This document shows, piece by piece, positions 33,801-48,706 of a DNA stretch of 64,000 nucleotides (position 1 is its first letter; each line of letters begins with the position of its first letter). The translations under genes and the position numbers were made by a program. The stretch covers positions 489,506-553,505 of the forward strand of contig KB303020.1 in NCBI GenBank assembly GCA_000328365.1. Reading direction: 5' to 3'. The notes under the pieces were generated by a model. It was not told where the DNA came from, did not search any database, and saw only the letters and a program-made list of their open reading frames with translations. Source of the DNA: Capitella teleta (taxonomy: Eukaryota; Annelida; Polychaeta; Capitellidae).

Positions 33801-36800
33801 CCCGCACCAGCCATCTCGTTGTCTTCGCCATGCATTCTATTGATCACTGATTGGCTTGAGTGGCTCGAATCCCCCGAATCGAGATGTTCCGATCGATAGC
33901 GTGTCGATGAACGCAGCCGCCCGCTGCCTTTTCCTTGCCGCCTCCGCCGCCCAACGACACCTGTTTCTCGCTTTCTCCTCTCTTTTCTCATTCTTCTCTT
34001 TCTCCTTGTTGTTCGGGATGACGGAGGGGCTTTGCGGCCGGGTGTCGCGCGGACCGAGGCCCGGGAGGTCGGGGTCGCCCCCAGCCCAGCGCCGGACGGA
34101 GATGCTATCGGGCCCCTTATCAATCGGCGTCGGTCTCCGTGCTGTCATCCATCAGCTGCGTGCGCCGTGTGTGCGGGGGGCGTACGTCATTCCCCCTCCC
34201 CCTCGTTTCCCATCCCATTGCCTCCCTCCTCATCTTCCCTCGGGGAGCCCCGACTATCGCCTAATCGTCCAACGTCACCCGTCTTACAACCATACATGTC
34301 CAGGGCCCTTTACTTCTCGTCGCTTCTCCTAGCTTCCTCCTCCTCCTCCTCCTCCACCTAGCTCCTTATTGATTCGCGGCCAGTTCCCTCCTTTGCAGGA
34401 CGCGGCTCCTCGCACCATTGCCGCTGCGGAAGCTCCGCTTTGTGTGCCCGGTTACGGTATATAACGACCACAGGCCTGCGTTAAGCTGGCGCTGCGGCCT
34501 GGGCGCTGTGCGCGTGCCGAGTGCGCTACGGGCGGACGCTTCTACGGCATGGGCGGACGAGCGGGCGGGCGGGCGGCCCTGCTGTATTGAGTACAGCGGC
34601 CATAAATCGATGCTTTCTTGTGCGCCTGTGGCACTTTGAATGTGGCGCCCATTCGATATTGAAACCCTTCTACTCCCACCCCTCCCCCACGCGTATTGCT
34701 CTTGAGTTTTGATTTCGTTTTATTGATTTGCACATGCAAAGGTGGAAGGAGAAGTAGTGGCCCCAAGATTGCCTCCTCCTCGACAGTCCACATTGGTGGG
34801 CGCCTTCTCCTCTGATCATGTTTACAGTCCTTGTCATGTTCTCTTTTTTCAGACGGTGCGCCATGGCTTCCCTCACCAGCCCACCTGTCTCACCTTTGAC
34901 CCTGTGCAGAACCTGCTGGCTATTGGCACCAGATCCGGATCAGTCCGGATGTATCCTTCAGCAGTGCATCAAGACGGGATTGATTCATTAAAAGTACATG
35001 CAAATAGTGACGCCTCCGCCGATCCATAATCAGGGCTGCTCCTGAATTGGCCGCCTTGAATAAATTCTTGCTCTAATGCGGTCTGTCCTCCCCCAAGTCG
35101 TGAGCAGATTGTGGATTTTATGCACTGAATTCATTAACCTAGATACCATCCTGACTGACCTTTCTCTACTCGTGCTGCCCATAATTGTCTTCATGGCAAC
35201 ATTACACGAAGGCATAGATCTCTGTCCAGAGATTTTACAGACCTTTTATGTTCTGTTTTTCACAACTAATGGGAGCTCTCTGAGTGCTGCTATGTTCCGC
35301 GACTGTTGTACTTCGTTACTGTAGTTCAGGTTAAACACTGCAGGCTGATTGTATGTGTAGTATGTAATTGAATAATGTGGTTATACTGGACTCAAGCGTA
35401 GGGCACATGTTTCCTTGACTGACCAATGACAGATTCGGCCGGCCGGGAGTGGACTGTCACATGAAGCATGACGGGGAAGTTGCAGTCATTCAGATCTTGT
35501 TCTTGGTTAATGAGGTCAGTGACCCGGTTGGTCTTCTTCACTTTCCATATGATGTCATAATTTTATGCCAGGGTGCCATGGTAACCGCGTGCACGGATGA
35601 TCAACTCCACTTGTGGACGCTGCGACAAAAGAAGCCAGAAATCGTGCATTCTCTGAAGTTCCAGAGAGAAAGGTACGCAGCGCATTCTGAGATTTGATAC
35701 AGAGGTCATCAAGTGCATGTTTGCTCCATCCTAGAATCACATGTGCCCACCTTCCCTTCCGAAGCAAGTGGCTCTATGTGGGCACGGAGAGAGGCAACGT
35801 TCATGTGGTCAACATTGAGTCCTTCATCCTCTCTGGATATGTAATCAACTGGAATAAAGCAATCGAACTGTCACGGAAGACCCATCCTGGTCAAGTTATT
35901 CACCTTAGTGATAATCCTGCAGATCCCAACAAGGTTAACGCCCTCAGGCTGGGTTTATTTCCTCTTTTTGTTGACGCTATTTTTTCTGCAGCTTCTTATT
36001 GGCTTTGAGGGAGGGACAATAGTTCTTTGGGACCTGAAGACCAAGACTGCTGATATGCGATACAACTGCCCTGAAGTACTCAGAAGCATCAGCTGGCATC
36101 ACGAAGGCAAACAGTTCATGTGCAGCCATGGAGATGGCAGTTTAACCACCTGGAACACACGCATTGCTCAGAAACCTCAAGCAATCATGATGCCTCATGG
36201 TAAGTCCCCCCGTCCCCTCCCTCTCCTCATTCATCACTCACTGACGATGTATGCGCTCAACAGCTAAGATTGGCAAGGATGGTAAACCGGAGCCCTGCAA
36301 GCCCATCCCTAAAGTCCAGTGGCTGTGTACAAAGAACGGGTGCGACCTCTGAATTAACCCCACCCCCACGCACTGACTGCCTCTTTTGTCCTCTACAGAG
36401 AATCCTACGTGATTTTCAGCGGTGGAATGCCGATGGACAAAGCTGGACGCACACCCACTCTGACTGTTATGCACGCCAAGAGCACCACTGTCTTGGAGAT
36501 GGAGCATCATGTTGTAGACTTCCTCACCCTCAACGATTCACCCTGGAACAACGGTACTTCCCCTCACACTCTTTGCACTATCGCTATGATCTCTCTTTTT
36601 GTAGACTTCCAAGATCCTTATGGCATAGTGGTATTACTGCAGAATGACCTCGTAGTGGTTGACCTCAACTGCCCTGGGTGAGATGACCTTATGACCCTGT
36701 GTTAACCTGATTTCCTTTTGTGTCTTAGCTACCCCTGCTTTGAGAACCCTTACCCTATGGATCTGCATGAGTCTCCCGTGACTGCATGCCTGTACGTGGC

Positions 36801-39800
36801 TGACTGCGCTCCTGACCTCATTCCTGCTTTCTACTCCGTGGGGTCCAAACAGAAGAAAACCGGGTTCAGTGAACGGGTGAGTGCTCAGGGTACGTGGCGT
36901 GAGATTGTATGCAAGACTTCTTCGCCTTCCGTCAGGAATGGCCTATCAAGGGAGGCCAATGGGGGCAGACGACTTGCAGCTATTCGGAAATAATGATAAC
37001 AGGGTGAGTGCGCACAGCTCACTCACTCGCAAGTGTTTTTAACGCTTGATGCAACAGACATGCTGATGGCTCCTTGAAGTTCTGGGACGCATCGGCCGTC
37101 ACTCTGCAAGTGCTCTACAAACTGAAGACAGCTAAGATCTTTGACAAAGCCAAATGTCAGCAGCCGGATGCAGAAGATGACCCATTTGCCATTCAGCAGC
37201 TGTACCTGGATCCAGAAAGTCGTTACCTCATCTCTGTTGGCCTCACGCATTTTGTGCTCTTCAAATTCTCAAAGCAGGAAGCCATTCTTGACCCTTCAGT
37301 CAGTGCACGCAACCTTTGTTGATCTCTCAGATCTTTTACAATTCTACACAGGTCCTGGAAATTTCCATTGTTTATGAGATCTATGATGAGTTGGAGTCAC
37401 CTGAGTTGGAGTATCCCCCGGCCCCTCCCAACAAACCTAGCCTCAGTTCTGTCTCTCAACAGTCGGGAAGTCTCGGCTCTTACTCGAGTTCCGCCTCTGA
37501 CGCCAACACAAAAGTAAGCGTTAGGGTCGCGTGTGTATCTCAAAACACTCGCTGTGTCTCTCAGCAGGAGCCGAACACGAGTGTCCGCGTGAAGGGCGGA
37601 ACGCGCAAATGGTCTGCAGGATACCAACCGGAACTCTGCTGCATTCTGACGTGGATTGATGGCGACGCCCCACCCCCCATCACCAACATCACCCTCAATT
37701 CCAGCTATGGACTGTGGGTCTCCTCCTCAACTGCATCTTCAGCCACTTCCATGTTTCACTTTCTCCGCAGTTTGGCGTTTGGCAATGAATGTGGGTTAGC
37801 GGTTGTTGATATTATTCAGAAGACTTGTCTGCTCAACCTCGGCACTCCCGATCTCTATGGTTTGTGGATGGATAGGATCGGATTCTAATTATTTCTCTTT
37901 GCTCCATAGGCTCCATGGATCCTTACTCAAGAGCGCCCCGTTCTCCCAAGAACAAGGGTCAATGTGCTTCCCTCGGGATGCAGCTGACTCCCAACGACGT
38001 CACCGCTTCTGATGAATGCAAATCCCCAACCACAGATCAGGTATGCAAATCGCCCAACTCTGCGCTTGAATCGTTTCACCGAGTTCACTTTACAATGCAA
38101 TCATTTGTTGAATGTCTTCTCTCCCTCTCACAGCCTTTCCTTACCAGCTGGACCAGGTGGCTTCTATGTGTTGTGTCTGCCGCTGTGTGCTGCCGAGCGT
38201 CTGCTCACTCGTATGTTTTGTATTTCAGCTGAATGCACCTGATCTCACGTCCCCTAAGATCCCCAAAGAAAGCCGAGGCAAATCTCTCATCCTCGAGTCC
38301 ATCAGCGAAACAAAATCATTTGATTTCCCCGATTCAGCTCAAGTGCTTTATGCCATTGAAGCTGGCGATGGATCAGGAACCCCAACTGATGAACACACGG
38401 GTGACTCAATTGAGGAAGCAGAGGAGGCTGAGGAGGACGAAGGCCCTCCCACCGGCCTAGCAGCCAGTTGTGCCTCCATGGTCAGCATGGTGTCTGTGGA
38501 GAGTGATACGACCTTTGAAGAGCCCTCACCACAGCAGCATCTCAGCGTGTCGCGTACGTCGTCTAATACATCTGAGGGAGGCACAGCAGACAACCAACTG
38601 TTGAGGCAGACGGAGTGCGAGATGGGGAAAAAGAAGAAGAGGAAAAGTACCATGTGGAAGAGGCTCATTGGTCGGCACGATATTCTGGACATCAACTCTA
38701 CCGCAGAGGTGAACCACGTGGAAGGGGCGGTGGGGCCCTACTGCCCTATGCCAGACCGCAGACAGTCTGACATATCAGAGGGTGATCATGAGATAGATGA
38801 CGCCTGCGATGGCTTCTCTTCGCGCTCCCGTGTGTCTTCCACCTCCGCGTTTGTTCGCAAAGTCAGCAAGAAGATTCGCGGCAAGAAGGACGAGATGGAA
38901 GGCGGTGCCCATCGTAAAGGGGCCCCTCGCTTTGAGGTCATCGACCTCTCAGCCGAGGATGTTCCAGAGAAGCCGCCCGTGCACAAGTTCACCTACCTGA
39001 GGCACTTGGAGAGCCTGGGTACGTGCCCTGCTAACCGTATGCTTTGTTTGTTCTTGCAGGGTGACTTCAGCCTGGTGCTTGTTCCTTCTTTTAAGACCAA
39101 AAACTAACCTCGTTTGTTCTCTTGCTCTCTTGCACGCTGCCTGGTGGATGTCAGCAGTTGAATGGTGTGTGTGTGAGCCCCACGCAGGGCTTTGTGTTGG
39201 GGGGGCCTGTTGGCAGGGTCACCCGGCCCAGGCCTCACCCGCCCCGTATAGAGCGTACGAAATCCCAAGGTACTCGCAAACTCCACAAAGCCCAAAGCCT
39301 GAGCTCCATGGACGACTCGAATGGTGCAGGAAACCCGCTTCTTGGCTCCTTCCTTCGTTTGTTTCCTTTTTCTTTTTCTGTCGATGTTTTGTTTTAGGTC
39401 TTGTGGTGGCGCCTTTGTTTGCGTGTTGTGCTGGGTTCTTTTTCTTCATCGTCAAATCGTCATTCTTTTCTCTCTCGTTTCTCTTTGATAGCGAATGATA
39501 CAGGGAAGTTTTGATTGCTTAGGATAAGAATTATTACGACCTGATTTGCTTAGCATATTATCACACTAACGGTTTCCTGTGTCCACATGAGCTCCTACTA
39601 AAGAGCCTTCTATGGATATTGTGCTGTGGTCACTTGTGGTCATTTGTGCCTCCCCTTGGGGTTCTCGTCTGGGTGTGGTGGTCAGATTGACCTCCATGAC
39701 CGGTGGTTAGGTGTTGTGCGCGCATTCAATGTTGTTTGCTGTGCTGTCTACTGCTGCTGCTGCTTTTGTGTCGTCACTTTGCTTATAAAGATATTTTTGT

Positions 39801-42707
39801 GTATAGCACCAATTTCTCAAGGTTAAAATTTGTATACAATTTAACTCTGTAAATAAAATTCTTAAATGTTATGCGCTGCTTAAATGCACAGAACTCTTGA
39901 TGAGAGAGTTCTTTGGCCATGTTTTTTCTGCTGCGTACAATGTTTGTGGCTGTGGCAAACTGTGTTGTTTCGTCTGCTGAACTCGGCATGCATGCTTCAT
40001 TCCTTTCTCTCTTTTTTTTTTTTTTTTTTTTTTCTTTTTTTTTTCTTCGCATTTCAAGGTCTTTTTGGTCAATGGGGATGTATATAGATCTGTAATATTT
40101 GGTTAAATTTTAACACAAGTTTCTCACGATGTAATGTATTATTATTACACTCTTATGTATTAATATAAGCATTGTCAAAATAATTATTTTATTTCTTCAG
40201 GTATAATTTCTTTTGCTTCTTGGAGTTGTGCATGTTTTTTCAAACTGTTGTTCTAATTTGAATACATTGTTTATTGATGTGGACGCTTTGGATGTTCTAA
40301 TCAGGAGAGAGGTCCTCACCAGGGCCCCTCTCTTGGGTCAACGACCTTCGGCTCTGATTCCTTCTCTCGCTCCTTTGTACAGACAAATCAGACGGGTCGT
40401 TCTGCCGCTCACGCAGCTCAAGCATGTCCAGTCTGGAGAACATCAGCAAAGAGGCCATTGAATGCTTACAGTTTGCCGATTCATACACAAGGAAAACTGG
40501 TAAGAACTCCTGTGAATAATTCTGCTGACATCAACATCCTTTCTTGTGTCCAGATTCCTGGACATGCCCCTGTCTCTGGGTGGGCACTAGTCTGGGTTCA
40601 GTTCTAGTCATTTCTTTGAACTTGCCTGAGGGCGCAGACGATCGGCGTATTCAACCTGTTATCGTTTCTCCCAGTGGTGAGTTAAATGGTCCATCTGCGT
40701 ACACAGCACTTGAAGCATTTTCTCTGCAGGAACCATATTCCGGTTGAAGGGGTCAATCCTGGCGCTGTCCTTCCTGGACTGCAATGGCTTCCTCATCCCT
40801 TCAGCCACTGAGCAGTGGCAAGAGCCGGGTAGATCATCTGGCAGTGAGTCACCGGCGAGGGAACAGCGCTCCAAGGCTTACAACCGTACGTTTGTGAAAA
40901 GAGAAGCATGCTGCAATTGAATGGGCTATTTATACAGGACAGCAATCCATGTCGGGAGGCATGAAGGCTCGCATGTCCCCCACGTCTTCCACTGAGATCC
41001 CCGGGGATCGCCAGTTTGCCATCATGTGTTCTGAGAAGCATGCACGCGTACGCCCCTGCTCCCTCTCCCTCTTAGCACTCTCTGACATGTGTCTTCTTCC
41101 AGGTTGTCTCACTCCCTACACAAGCATGTGCTTACAAAGTCAAGATCACAGATACCTCTATTGTTGCTAAGGCTGAAGTAACAACCATTCGAGGTCTGTG
41201 TTCACTGTGCGCTCCTATTTATGATTTGAGGGGTTTTCTTTTTTCTGTTACAGACAGCGTTTGTTTGGCATGCTACTTGGCAAATGGTCACATTATGACG
41301 TTTAGTCTGCCGAGTCTGAAACCTCTGCTGGATGTGGATTTCCTGCCTTCAACTGATGTCAGGTACAAGTGCTGACAACTTGCTTGTTTAGTTCATGTTG
41401 TAGACTTTCTACTTTGCAGAAGGAATCTCTACTTTTATTATGTGTATGTTGCTTGTTATTTTGGAGGAAATTTCCGTTAATCGCTTTTTCAATTTCATGG
41501 CTTCTTGGGTTTTGCAATCATTTCTGTTTTTCCCCCCATTCCATCCACCTTTTACTCATCTGCCTAAGAACCATGTCTTCAAGAAGTGAAGTGTACTTTT
41601 TTACTGATTTGAAAGATAATCCTAAGTTTGAGTGGTGTATTCGAACAACCCTAGCTCACGCTGTCAGATTGAGTGCGATCTGCTTGGCTGATTTTCTAAT
41701 TGACTGCCGCTTATTTCTCGACCAAACTTGACCATTGCGTTCAAATTTTCACCTTTGATGGAAGCATTTTTTTTTATCATAGGTAGCATTGAGGATTCTT
41801 GGTAATTGCTGATTTATTCAAGTGGTCATAAAAGTGTTCAAAAAGTCAATGTTTATTCTTTTTTGTGTAGTCTTCATTTCTCTAAGTGTCTTTGAGAAAT
41901 GGATTTTTCATCTATTGACTTAGTACCTGGGTAATTTGGTTTTAACCGCACCCTGGCCTGAATTTTCTGGTTCTGAGATTTATATTAAATACAGTCTTTG
42001 CTCATTCTGCAATCTTTTTTTGTATTCTACCTCTGTAGATCTTCGTTCTAATCATGATTTCCCTCTGCAGGATTGCAAAGACTTTCTGCTTCAGCAACAA
42101 TGGACACGCGCTTTACTTCTGTTCTCCTTCTGAGGTTCAGAAGATCACTTTATCAGCTGAGATCTGGTGAGTCATATTTGCGCTGATCAAACAACAACAT
42201 TCTTTGTCCTCAATAATACAGCGACACCTTAAGTGAGATGTTGGGAGAGCTTTTCCTGCCCTGCGATACTCCTGAGGCTCCAAAGCAAAGCTTCTTCAAG
42301 AACCTCTTTGGCCCCAGCTCTAATACTCTAGACCGTGAAGAACTATGTGCGTATGAATCATTGGATATTCTGGCTGATCTCATCTTTTCTTTTCACAGTC
42401 GGTGAGGAAGGCAGCGGAAAGGCCTCCAAAACCATAGCAAAATACACCGCTGGTATGGCCAACGCCCAAGAAAGAGCAGCTGCTGGCTGTTCGGAAATTG
42501 CCAAAGCGAAAATGGTGAGTGATTTGAGATTTTGCCTTGCATATACTCACGGCTTCTCCCGCTAAACAGCTTGCGCTTGAGCGAGGTGAGAAACTCGGTG
42601 AGTTGGAAGATCGAACGGCTCAGATGCGATTAGAGGCCGAAGCATACTCTCAGACTTCGCATCAACTCATGGCCAAGTTCCGAGACAAGAAGTGGTACCA
42701 GTTCTGA
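21816..42707 (+). CDS. STXBP5: tomosyn (syntaxin-binding protein 5 family), WD40 plus R-SNARE
   Basis: A cytosolic regulator of exocytosis: WD40 propellers, then an R-SNARE that binds syntaxin and SNAP25 in place of VAMP. Exons: 21816-21935, 34853-34950, 35433-35514, 35572-35672, 35735-35933, 35992-36199, 36264-36339, 36399-36553, 36605-36677, 36729-36876, 36936-37003, 37058-37298, 37352-37513, 37565-37713, 37771-37859, 37910-38040, 38229-39018, 40383-40499, 40554-40676, 40730-40885, 40938-41047, 41103-41193, 41254-41362, 42071-42166, 42222-42346, 42399-42514, 42570-42707. All phases close: 1356 aa against about 1150 in human. MKKFNLRGVLDNLR matches the family N terminus, so 21816 is preferred over 21795. 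Recognisable blocks: HGFPHQP, RFGRPGVD-like joint, KWLYVGTERGNVHVVN, SWHHEGKQFMCSH and HADGSLKFWDASA. The C terminus ALERGEKLGELEDRTAQM keeps the zero-layer Arg and ends KKWYQF as in human. The extra length is mainly the 263-codon linker exon (38229-39018). Confidence 0.95.
23583..24729. mobile_element. inverted-repeat element in tomosyn intron 1
   Basis: An arm at 23583 to about 23710 matches the reverse complement of about 24600-24729. The arms share CAGGGTAC(G/A)AACCGTTAA and TTCAATAACCATCTTTC, then TTGTTCAATTCTTCTCGTG, roughly 80 percent alike. The spacer is about 0.9 kb and has no coding sequence I recognise. No clear target duplication was found. It may be an old MITE or a foldback duplication. 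The CAGGG near the arm ends recalls hAT-like termini. Confidence 0.6.
25237..25294. repeat. tandem repeat, 2 x 29 bp
   Basis: Two adjacent identical 29-bp units beginning ATTTTCATTTATTAATTTTG. It lies shortly after a T-run plus G-run (25191-25205). Confidence 0.9.
28298..30118. mobile_element. TIR element (about 1.8 kb) in tomosyn intron 1
   Basis: The left end GGGGCCGATTCCAGAAAGAA and the right end (reverse complement GGGGCCGATTCTAGAAAGAA) form inverted termini over about 28 bases with few differences. Inside both ends CAGTGCTCAGC-like palindromic subrepeats occur. ATTCCAGAAAGAAA recurs once more near the right end at about 30030-30045. No transposase motif was found in either strand, so it is non-autonomous. 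The target duplication is unclear. Confidence 0.7.
32458..32489. repeat. (TCC)n microsatellite
   Basis: About ten and a half TCC units in a pyrimidine-rich stretch of tomosyn intron 1. They produce the poly-Glu run seen in a minus-strand open frame, which is not a gene. Confidence 0.95.
32593..33534. mobile_element. hAT-superfamily non-autonomous element with exact 8-bp target duplication
   Basis: Inverted termini begin TAGGGCTGGGCGGATAT at the left and end with the reverse complement TAGGGCTGGGCGGATAT(T) at the right. The flanks carry an identical 8-bp duplication, AATGGACT (32585-32592 and 33535-33542), the hallmark length of hAT insertions. Subterminal regions hold many (A)TATCCGTGT repeats in both orientations, a typical place for transposase-binding motifs. 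The centre contains the 257-base gap, so a coding region cannot be excluded, but the visible sequence has none. The intact duplication suggests a fairly recent insertion. Confidence 0.88.
32940..33196. other. assembly gap (257 N) within the hAT element
   Basis: Unknown bases. One further single N lies at 33283. Open frames that cross this gap are meaningless. Confidence 0.99.
39155..39323 (+). CDS. STXBP5: possible alternative (cassette) exon of tomosyn hypervariable linker
   Basis: A plus-strand frame after acceptor GATGTCAG (or GTCAGCAG) reads through RVTRPRPHPPRIERTKSQ and ends SLSSMDDSN before a GTGCAG donor at 39324. Its 3' end is phase 1, like the preceding exon, so both could join the exon at 40383. 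Its 5' end appears to be phase 0, which does not fit the phase-1 donor at 39019, so inclusion needs another donor or a mini-exon I cannot see. Tomosyn genes are known for alternative splicing in this linker, and the basic, Ser-rich composition suits it. Without this exon the main model stays in frame. Confidence 0.4.
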
Positions 42708-45250
42708 GAGGCTTCTTGGCGTCCTCTTCATCGGTGACCAAAGAAATGCGACATCTTGGATCGTGTAGCGCATCCCTCTTCTTGTTTTCATGCGGAGATT
42801 TGTGAAGTGCTTTGTGTGATATCAGACCGAGGAGTCAGCATCGTCAACACAACGCATTTTGACCGGAACACACAAGAAAATGATCCTCAGTCATTAGTAG
42901 ATTCAACGGCTCTATCTCTCTCTCTGTCTCTCTATTCTCTGCAGTCATTCACTTAGATCCTGTGTTTCTATCGGAGTTTCTAGAGCACAACTTTCCCCCC
43001 CACCCAACCACTAGCTGTCCCTCCGTCTAGTTCACAGCACGCCCTCCTTTGATCTCTCTTGCTCGTTGCTTCTCTTGGTGAGATTTCTTCGCTTTCAAGG
43101 TTCACAAAGGACTCATTTATTTTGTATCCTGAAAGGTACACAATTACGCTTCTGTCTTCTTCTCAATGAGCTTCTTTCTCTGCCTTCATCCCCTTCCCCT
43201 CCCCACCCCTTCTCAATCACCCTCCCCCTCCTCCTCCTTCCCCCAAATTCATCTTCCATTGCTTGTTGATCCATTTCATGAATTGTGACTATTTTGTGTA
43301 TCATAAACAGAATGATAATTATTAATTATGTTGATGATTTTATTGTTGATATTGTTAGACAACATTCCTTGTTATTTTGTTTTAATTCTAGCGATTGTTG
43401 ATGGATTCTTTTGTTTCATTTGTTTCTTTTTTTCTGGTGAATTACAGTTATTTAAACAAACGAAGTATAAAATAAAAAAATTTACTCTCCTCAGAAAATT
43501 TAATTACAATGATTGAATGTGCGGGGATTTTTTTTTTTTTTTTTTTTGCTTTCATGAGTTTATCCAAATTTTTGTGTGTGTAAAAAAATCCAATTGGATT
43601 CCTCATTTGGTTGTGCTGCTGATGACTCTCAGCACCCTTAAAACTTAGCAAAAATAACAATGTCCGATTTTGTTTGCATCCTTCTCGAAATCACTGGTTT
43701 TACCCAACATTTAATTACTGGGTTCGTGACCTCCTGGGGGCATACGTCATATGCAAAGAAGACGGATTAAATTAACAAATCTTCTAGTCAAACTTGTTCC
43801 CCTTTGAGAATCTTTCATTCCAAACCGACCATTTAGTTCAGGGTACACATGCTCGCTCTCTTTCTCGTTGTTGCGCATTCCAATTACTCCAACTTCTAGC
43901 TGTTTGCTCCTCCTCTTCCTCCCCTTCCATTTCTTCTTTTTCTTTTTCTTCCCCTCAGGTCTTGTTGCACCAAATCATTTCACTTCACTTTTTGTCAAAT
44001 TCGATGTCTAGTCACTTTTCAAGAGCAATCTTATCGCCCAATTCTCAGCCCGCTTCTCAATGTATCGATCTTAAGCTGTTGTGTGAGTGTGCTGAGTAGA
44101 ACCTGAAAAGATATATAAAAAATTGCCTTCCATTTTGAGAAATGAAAAAAAAAAAAATACATACAATACAAATCTGAAATAATATTTATCTTGACAACGT
44201 TTTAAACCGTTTTTAATCTCACAATTACGATATGAAATTGATATTGATCAGAAATGGTAATAATAATGATCTAAATTGTTCTTGCGTCAGAAAAGCTTCT
44301 CTCGATTACTTTTTACCCTGCACTGATTTGTGTAAATAGAGGCTTCTCTGATGGTGGCATGAGTCTTCTTTCTGTTTATGTACTAGCAGTATGTATAAAT
44401 TATATCTACTTAGATGAAACAACCATGTCAATAAAGTTATGGATGAAATATGAATTAATTAGTGTTCTTTTTCTCTCAAAACTTTTGCTTGGTGAAGTTG
44501 ATGAGTTGGCCTTAAGAATATGCTCATCTCCCTGCCAAGACTTCTGTGGGTATAAATCATACATTGAATATGGCAGATGTTGGCGTTTAGGCAAAAAATA
44601 ACATTCCAGTAAGAGGGTGAAGATAGGGAACCCAAACAGGCTATATAACCCTAATTAGGCCTACTTTAATTGCTACGAACTACGGGGCGTTTCTTTAATT
44701 AATGTAGAAAGGCCAGTTTCAGTCATTCCGTACGTACCGGTTTATTATTATTTGTCTATTTTACAAAATATGATTTTGCGCCTCATCACAAAATTTTTAA
44801 AAATCATGTCTAAGCGCATCAAAAGCTGAGGTAAAAGAAGTTTTTAGTTTATTATACCGTTTATTATAGTTTATTATATAATGTCAATCGAGGGATATAA
44901 TATTTAATAGGCCCAGCTGTTTGATCAGTGCACTGAATGCACCAACATGGTATAGAACATTTCTGGCGAGTTGCGCTCAATGCATCTTCTTCTTTTTTTT
45001 CTGAACGTTATGATACACCGTAATCAAACTGGGTTATCATAATCATGAATATTCATTAGGTGCATTATGCTAATGGGTATCCGCAACAATGCACTGAATC
45101 TAACAATAATCTCAATTTTGTGTCGATTATCGCTATTGAATTATTCCTTTAAGCAACATTAATGCATCATTATCAAATAAATTGAATGCGTACAACATTT
45201 ATCGAGTAAGAGTACATTTTACATAAGTTGCGAATGGTTTGTAGGATGTC
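42708..45250 (+). other. tomosyn 3' UTR and downstream spacer
   Basis: AT- and T-rich sequence after the tomosyn stop. Candidate polyadenylation signals are AATAAA at 43471-43476 and at 44430-44435. A pyrimidine-rich tract lies at 43140-43255 and T runs near 43530. No second gene is recognised. Confidence 0.5.
44430..44435 (+). terminator. candidate polyadenylation signal for tomosyn
   Basis: AATAAAG lies 1.7 kb after the stop. The closer AATAAA at 43471-43476, in an A-rich context, is an alternative. Long 3' UTRs are common in this family, but the choice is inferred. Confidence 0.35.
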
Positions 45251-48471
<3,221 letters not shown>

Positions 48472-48700
48472 TGAGATGGCTGCGTGGTGGCTTGTAGATG
48501 GAGCCCACAGTATTTACCAATGTACATTGTTTTCGTATTTATGAAGAATGGGGTTCGCACAAACTTGTTTCTTCTTCCCTATACATGTATTCTGATGTGT
48601 TCAAACAATTCTTCACTTTCTCTGCCGGTGTATGTACAAATCAAAATTCACGACGTTAACGATTTTCAGTCCAAAAAAGAAAAGAAAATTCTCTGTTTGC

Positions 48701-48706
48701 AATAAA
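48701..48706 (+). terminator. polyadenylation signal of CTP synthase
   Basis: AATAAA lies 230 bases after the stop codon, followed by T/G-rich sequence. This is the usual layout of an animal 3' end. Confidence 0.7.

Larger units (their letters stand above)
31500..34660 (+). promoter_or_regulatory. GC/CpG-rich island before tomosyn exon 2, possible internal promoter
   Basis: This part of intron 1 is strikingly GC- and CpG-rich (for example 31600-32070, 33850-34240 and 34390-34600) apart from the inserted hAT element. Near 34454-34462 lies a TATA-like GGTATATAACG, followed by a GC-box-like GGGCGGGCGGGCGG run (34561-34575), about 300 bases before exon 2. An alternative first exon or enhancer is plausible. 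Long overlapping frames here are expected from GC content and I do not call them genes. Confidence 0.4.
21936..34852 (+). other. 12.9 kb first intron of tomosyn
   Basis: Every other tomosyn intron is under 1.4 kb, so this one is exceptional. Beyond the repeats and GC-rich island listed separately it is AT-rich, with oligo-G runs after oligo-T (23962-23986, 25191-25205, 30292-30309) and a C run (27485-27496). A GC-richer patch at 26500-26980 has overlapping open frames on both strands (minus 26516-26782 holds KNFLCCKSCKMLMGDPDEP) that I cannot identify. No transcript is implied. Confidence 0.6.

Noticed and set aside
33707-34332. Long overlapping open frames on both strands, including an Arg/Lys-rich 138-aa minus frame and a 158-aa plus frame
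   Set aside because: They lie in a GC-rich, low-complexity island where stop codons are rare. No domain, splice context or conserved start was seen.
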